This document shows, piece after piece, positions 60,352-64,000 of a stretch of 64,000 nucleotides of DNA; the stretch's first letter is position 1, and each line of letters starts with the position of its first letter. Location of the stretch: contig NZ_BMSX01000014.1 in the NCBI RefSeq assembly GCF_014649375.1, positions 235,348-299,347 of the forward strand. The letters are read 5' to 3'. The notes below the pieces were generated by a model. That model searched no databases, was not told the DNA's origin, and was given only the letters and a program-made list of their open reading frames with translations. The translations under genes and the position numbers were made by a program. The stretch comes from Streptomyces aurantiogriseus (GTDB lineage: Bacteria > Actinomycetota > Actinomycetes > Streptomycetales > Streptomycetaceae).

Positions 60352-61214
60352 AAATCGCCCTCGACCCGTACATGTTCCGTGCCCTGCCGATCGACGACAT
60401 GGTGCGCACGGTCGCCGAACTCGGTTACGAGTACATCGAGTTGTCCCCCCGCGACGACTTCATGCCGTTCTTCCTGCACCCGCGCGCCGACGACGAGCGG
60501 ATCGCCGGGCTGAAGAGCTCCCTGCGCACACACGGCGTCCGGCTGTCCTCCGTACTGCCGTTGTACAAGTGGTCCTCGCCCGACGAGACCGAACGGCAGG
60601 CCGCCGTCCGCTACTGGAAACGGATGATCGAGATCACCGCAGATCTCGAATGCCCGCTGATGAACTCGGAGTTCAACGGCCGCCCCGAGCGCGCCGCCGA
60701 GAGCGAGGCCGCGTTCTGGCGCTCCCTGGAGGAGTTGCTGCCGGTCTTCGAGCGGGAGGGCATCGCCCTCAACCTGGAGGCCCACCCGGACGACTTCTGC
60801 GAGGAGAACACTCCCGCCGTCGACCTCGTCCGCGCGATCAACAAGCCCTGGGTGAACTACCTCTACTGCGCGCCGCACTCCTTCCACCTCTCCGGAGCGG
60901 ATCCGACGGCGGACATCGCGGCGATGATGCGCTACGCCGGCGACAAGCTCCAGCACGTGCACATCGCGGACTCCTTCAACCACAAGGGCTCCTCCGGGCT
61001 GCGCTACATCCTCAACCCGCCCGGCACCACCGCCCGCATCCACCAGCACCTCGACATCGGCCAGGGCGAGGTCGACTGGGACGCCTTCTTCGGCACGCTG
61101 CGCGAACTGGGCTTCGACGGTGTCGCCACGGCCTGCGTCTTCGCCTGGGAGGAACGGGCCCGGGAGTCCTCCGCGTTCATGCTCGACCGCATCACCAAGG
61201 AACTGGTCGCCTGA
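60348..61214 (+). CDS. Sugar phosphate isomerase/epimerase-family protein (IolH-like)
   Basis: 288 residues, ATG overlapping the iolG stop. TIM barrel of the AP-endonuclease-2/xylose isomerase type: MKIALDPYMFRALPIDD, LGYEYIELSPRDDFMPFFLH, IALNLEAHPDDFCEENTP, YLYCAPHSFHLSG and LQHVHIADSFNHKGSSG carry the usual metal ligands (Glu, His, His, Asp). It resembles IolH. The role in inositol use is unclear; epimerisation of another inositol isomer or inosose is possible. Last gene of the operon. Confidence 0.82.
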   Translation: MKIALDPYMFRALPIDDMVRTVAELGYEYIELSPRDDFMPFFLHPRADDERIAGLKSSLRTHGVRLSSVLPLYKWSSPDETERQAAVRYWKRMIEITADLECPLMNSEFNGRPERAAESEAAFWRSLEELLPVFEREGIALNLEAHPDDFCEENTPAVDLVRAINKPWVNYLYCAPHSFHLSGADPTADIAAMMRYAGDKLQHVHIADSFNHKGSSGLRYILNPPGTTARIHQHLDIGQGEVDWDAFFGTLRELGFDGVATACVFAWEERARESSAFMLDRITKELVA

Positions 61215-61408
61215 ACGAGACCTGCGTGTCTCCAGGCCCATGATCAGCGCGACGCCCGCGGCCACAGTGCGGCCGGCGGGCGCGCGCGCAGCGGACCGGA
61301 CTGCCCCAGCAGGCGGCACGTCCGACGCCGGGCGGCGGGCTGCGACAGGTCACCGACGCGGCTCAGGCAACAACCTGGGAACTATGTCGGTACGTCCTGA
61401 CAAGGTTA

Positions 61409-61474
61409 TTGACATCACCCGTGGCCGGATCCATAGTACGAGCCACTAGAGCGCGCTAATGACGCGCTCTAGTG
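61409..61474 (+). promoter_or_regulatory. Promoter and IolR-type operator of the CUT2 transporter operon
   Basis: TTGACA (61409-61414), 17-bp spacer, CATAGT (61432-61437). Immediately after, CACTAGAGCGCG (61444-61455) and CGCGCTCTAGTG (61463-61474) form a perfect 12-bp inverted repeat around CTAATGA. The TAGAGCGCG core and the TATTGACAT context are shared with 50660-50718. The 536-bp gap 61215-61750 contains no convincing gene; the ~275 bp from the operator to the ATG would be a long leader. Confidence 0.78.
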
Positions 61475-61750
61475 AGGTAACCAGGTGGTCCGCACCAAGA
61501 CCATCGAGCACGGCGATCCACCACTGCGCAGGGCGCTCGCACTTCCCCTCGTCGGCCCCGCGGGCCAGGGCACATCCCTTGGTCACGGTCACGGACCCTC
61601 CGGCTCAGGTTCCTTCGCGGGACCGTCCCGCGCCATCAGCCCGCGTCCGCCACACATCCGGCCGCACAGACCGGCCCACCTACCCCCCGAAGCCGTTCCA
61701 GACCATCCGGCACAAGCCATCCTGAACCAGCACAGTGAGGTGCAAGGGAC

Positions 61751-62755
61751 ATGCACAGACACCACCGAGCCGCCACCCTGGCCGCCGTCGTTCTCAGCGG
61801 CGCACTGCTCGCCACCGGATGCTCCAGCAGCTCCGGCGGGAAGAAGTCCGAGGAAGGCGGAGCTGCCGCCTCCGCAGGCAAGGCCACCACTCCCCGCATG
61901 ACCGTGGCCATGGTGACCCACGCCTCCCCCGGCGACACCTTCTGGGACCTGATCCGCAAGGGCGCCGAGGCCGCCGCCGCGAAGGACAACATCAAGCTCG
62001 TCTACTCCAGCGACCCCAGCGCCGGCAACCAGGCCAACCTCGTGCAGAACGCCATCGACCAGAAGGTCGACGGCATCGCGCTCACCGCCGCCAAGCCGGA
62101 CGCCATGAAGGACGTGATCGCCAAGGCCAAGGCGGCCGGCATCCCGGTCGTCGGCTTCAACTCCGGCGTCGACGACTGGAAGGAGCTCGGCATGCTCGAG
62201 TACTTCGGCCAGGACGAGAACATCGCGGGCCAGGCCTTCGGCGAGCGGCTCAACCAGCTCGGCGCCAAGCACGCCCTGTGCGTGATCCAGGAGCAGGGAC
62301 AGGTCGCCCTGGAGGCCCGCTGCGCCGGCCTCAAGAAGGGCTTCAGCGGCAAGACCGACATCCTCTACGTCAACGGCACCGACATGCCGTCCGTGAAGTC
62401 GACGATCACCGCCAAGCTCAAGCAGGACTCCTCCATCGACCAGGTCGTCACCCTCGGCGCCCCGATCGCGCTCACCGCCGTGCAGTCACTGTCCGACGCG
62501 GGCGCCAAGGCCAAGATCGCGACCTTCGACCTGAACAAGGAGCTGGTCAAGGCCGTCCAGGACGGCACGATCCAGTTCGCCGTCGACCAGCAGCCCTACC
62601 TGCAGGGCTACCTCGCCGTCGACTCCCTCTGGCTCTACAAGAACAACGGCAACTTCAGCGGAGGCGGCACCGCGCCCGTCCTCACCGGCCCAGCCTTCAT
62701 CACCAAGGACAACGCCGACACCGTCGCCGAGTTCGCCGCGAAGGGCACCCGGTGA
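61751..62755 (+). CDS. CUT2 sugar ABC transporter, substrate-binding lipoprotein (inositol predicted)
   Basis: 334 residues. Signal with lipobox LLATGC (Cys24). Ribose-binding-like periplasmic fold (MTVAMVTHASPGDTFWDLIR, NAIDQKVDGIALTAAKPDAM, AAGIPVVGFNSGVDDWK, IQFAVDQQPYLQGYLAVDSL). The operator shared with the iol operon makes myo-inositol or an inositol derivative the likely ligand. Confidence 0.9.
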   Translation: MHRHHRAATLAAVVLSGALLATGCSSSSGGKKSEEGGAAASAGKATTPRMTVAMVTHASPGDTFWDLIRKGAEAAAAKDNIKLVYSSDPSAGNQANLVQNAIDQKVDGIALTAAKPDAMKDVIAKAKAAGIPVVGFNSGVDDWKELGMLEYFGQDENIAGQAFGERLNQLGAKHALCVIQEQGQVALEARCAGLKKGFSGKTDILYVNGTDMPSVKSTITAKLKQDSSIDQVVTLGAPIALTAVQSLSDAGAKAKIATFDLNKELVKAVQDGTIQFAVDQQPYLQGYLAVDSLWLYKNNGNFSGGGTAPVLTGPAFITKDNADTVAEFAAKGTR

Positions 62756-63831
62756 TGAGCATGACCCAGCACGCCGAGCCGGCGGTGACCACACCGCCGG
62801 CCTCCGGCCCGAAGGCAACCGACGGCCGGACCGCACAGCGCCCCCTGGCGCTCAGGCTGCTCGCCCGGCCCGAGGTCGGCGTCCTCCTCGGCGCCGCCGC
62901 GGTGTACGTGTTCTTCCTCGTCGCGGCGCCTCCGGTACGCGACGGCAGCTCCATGGCCAACGTGCTGTACCAGTCGTCGACGATCGGGATCATGGCGCTG
63001 CCCGTGGCCCTGCTGATGATCGGCGGCGAGTTCGACCTGTCCGCCGGCGTCGCGGTCGTCGGCTCGGCGCTCACCGCGAGCATGCTGACCTACCAGCTGA
63101 CCCTGAACGTCTGGGCGGGCGTGTTCGTCGCGCTCCTGGTGTCGCTGGGCGTGGGCTTCTTCAACGGCTGGATGCTGGTCAGGACGGGCCTGCCCAGCTT
63201 CCTGGTCACCCTGGGCACCTTCCTGATCCTCCAAGGCGTGAACCTGGCGGTCACGAAGCTGGTCACCGGCAACGTGGCCACCGACGACATCAGCGACATG
63301 GACGGCTTCGACCAGGCCAAGAAGATCTTCGCCTCGACGTTCCAGGTCGGTGGCGTCAACGTGAAGATCACGGTCGTGTGGTGGCTGGTCTTCGCCGCGC
63401 TCGCGACGTGGGTGCTGCTGCGCACGAAGTACGGCAACTGGATCTTCGCGGTCGGCGGCAACAAGGAGTCCGCGCGGGCCGTCGGTGTCCCGGTGACGTT
63501 CACGAAGATCTCGCTGTTCATGCTGGTCGGCTTCGGTGCCTGGTTCGTCGGGATGCACCAGCTGTTCTCGTTCAACACCGTGCAGTCCGGTGAGGGCGTC
63601 GGACAGGAGCTGATCTACATCGCCGCGGCCGTCATCGGCGGCTGTCTGCTGACCGGCGGCTACGGCTCGGCGATCGGCCCGGTCTTCGGCGCGTTCATGT
63701 TCGGCATGGTGCAGCAGGGCATCGTCTACGCCGGCTGGAACCCCGACTGGTTCAAGGCCTTCCTCGGCGTGATGCTCCTCGGCGCCACGCTCATCAATCT
63801 GTGGGTCAGCCGCGCGGCGACCCGGAGGTGA
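62755..63831 (+). CDS. CUT2 sugar ABC transporter permease (RbsC type)
   Basis: 358 residues. The ATG at 62755 overlaps the binding-protein stop by one base; a GTG at 62752 is an alternative. About ten membrane segments, with MIGGEFDLSAGVAVVGSALT, LPSFLVTLGTFLILQGVNLA and AVGGNKESARAVGVPVTFTK typical of branched-chain/ribose permeases. GGYGSAIGPVFGAFMFGMVQ lies near the C-terminus. Confidence 0.92.
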   Translation: MSMTQHAEPAVTTPPASGPKATDGRTAQRPLALRLLARPEVGVLLGAAAVYVFFLVAAPPVRDGSSMANVLYQSSTIGIMALPVALLMIGGEFDLSAGVAVVGSALTASMLTYQLTLNVWAGVFVALLVSLGVGFFNGWMLVRTGLPSFLVTLGTFLILQGVNLAVTKLVTGNVATDDISDMDGFDQAKKIFASTFQVGGVNVKITVVWWLVFAALATWVLLRTKYGNWIFAVGGNKESARAVGVPVTFTKISLFMLVGFGAWFVGMHQLFSFNTVQSGEGVGQELIYIAAAVIGGCLLTGGYGSAIGPVFGAFMFGMVQQGIVYAGWNPDWFKAFLGVMLLGATLINLWVSRAATRR

Positions 63832-63839
63832 CCGACCCC

Positions 63840-64000
63840 ATGACAACCACCAACGAAACCCTGCCCGACGGGACCGTCTCCAAGGAAGCCGCTTCCCAGG
63901 AGGGCAAGCCGGTCGTCGAGCTCAAGGCCACCGGCAAGTCCTACGGCAACATCCGCGCCCTGCACGGCGTCGACCTGACCGTCCACCCCGGCAAGGTCAC
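63840..64000 (+). CDS. CUT2 sugar ABC transporter ATP-binding protein (cut by window edge)
   Basis: Only the first 53 codons are present. GGAGGTGA precedes the ATG at 63840. The start of the nucleotide-binding domain is visible (VVELKATGKSYGNIRALHGV, DLTVHPGKV); the Walker A lysine lies beyond the window. Unlike the two CUT1 systems in this window, this transporter carries its own ATPase. Confidence 0.85.
   Translation, partial: MTTTNETLPDGTVSKEAASQEGKPVVELKATGKSYGNIRALHGVDLTVHPGKV

Noticed and set aside
61409..61474. Rho-independent terminator of the iol operon at the CACTAGAGCGCG inverted repeat
   Set aside because: The repeat lies 230 bp after the last iol stop, directly behind a good promoter, and matches the operator before iolC. 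An operator is the simpler reading.
61485..61901. A 138-codon open frame in the gap before the CUT2 binding protein
   Set aside because: Pro/Arg/His-rich sequence with no family, running into the binding-protein gene in another frame. The upstream part is better explained as the leader of the transporter mRNA.

Overview
The window is high-GC actinobacterial chromosome, very probably from a Streptomyces species. The evidence is the strong third-position GC bias, frequent GTG starts, ATGA/GTGA start-stop overlaps, lipobox sugar-binding proteins, sugar ABC systems without their own ATPase, and a high density of LacI- and RpiR-type regulators beside glycoside hydrolases. I saw no tRNA, rRNA, insertion sequence or CRISPR array. 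All assignments come from reading the sequence and recognising families; nothing was searched against a database.

Layout, left to right. (1) 1-6.1 kb is a plant-polysaccharide island: a GH78 rhamnosidase running off the left edge, a GH43 xylosidase/arabinosidase, two LacI regulators and a GH5 cellulase. It is decaying: one LacI gene is truncated, the other has an internal deletion with a frameshift, the cellulase is frameshifted and cut short, and its 3' end abuts the last 60 codons of a sugar ABC permease. (2) 6.1-12.8 kb is a hydroxyquinol (resorcinol-type aromatic) catabolic operon: FAD monooxygenase, intradiol dioxygenase, maleylacetate reductase and a YceI-like protein. A divergent AcoR/NtrC-like regulator faces it. 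(3) 12.9-29.6 kb looks like one regulon for mannose- and N-acetylhexosamine-containing oligosaccharides. It holds a SIS-domain protein, an RpiR regulator, a GH38 alpha-mannosidase coupled to a SurA-like protein, an ABC importer, a GH3 beta-glucosidase, an N-acetylglucosamine-kinase-like ATPase, a GH5-like hydrolase and a NagZ-like GH3 enzyme. Similar GATT-GAA-CAC sequences lie near most of the gene starts. (4) 29.7-41.6 kb is a second glycan locus: an operon of binding protein, two permeases, a small membrane protein, GH29 fucosidase, a membrane-anchored SurA-like protein and a secreted beta-helix protein. A LacI regulator and a divergent GH35 beta-galactosidase follow. (5) 41.7-45.3 kb has a membrane protein and a ferredoxin / ferredoxin reductase / P450 set.

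(6) 45.3-49.2 kb is a reactive-sulfur locus: two rhodaneses, a TauE/SafE exporter, a metallo-beta-lactamase-rhodanese protein and a CsoR/CstR-type repressor, with three copies of TACCCC-N2-GGGGTA in front of the transcription units. (7) 49.5-64 kb is a myo-inositol catabolic locus. A LacI regulator is followed by a nine-gene iol operon (kinase, aldolase-like protein, IolB, IolD, IolA, IolE, MFS transporter, IolG and a second epimerase-like protein) and then a CUT2 ABC transporter whose ATPase runs off the right edge. The iol operon and the transporter have matching TTGACA promoters and a shared TAGAGCGCG operator.

The most unusual points are: two separate SurA-like folding factors, each translationally coupled to carbohydrate-active enzyme genes; a hydrolase whose best ribosome-binding site points to an AUC start codon; the decayed left island; and clear operator families that allow four local regulons to be proposed.
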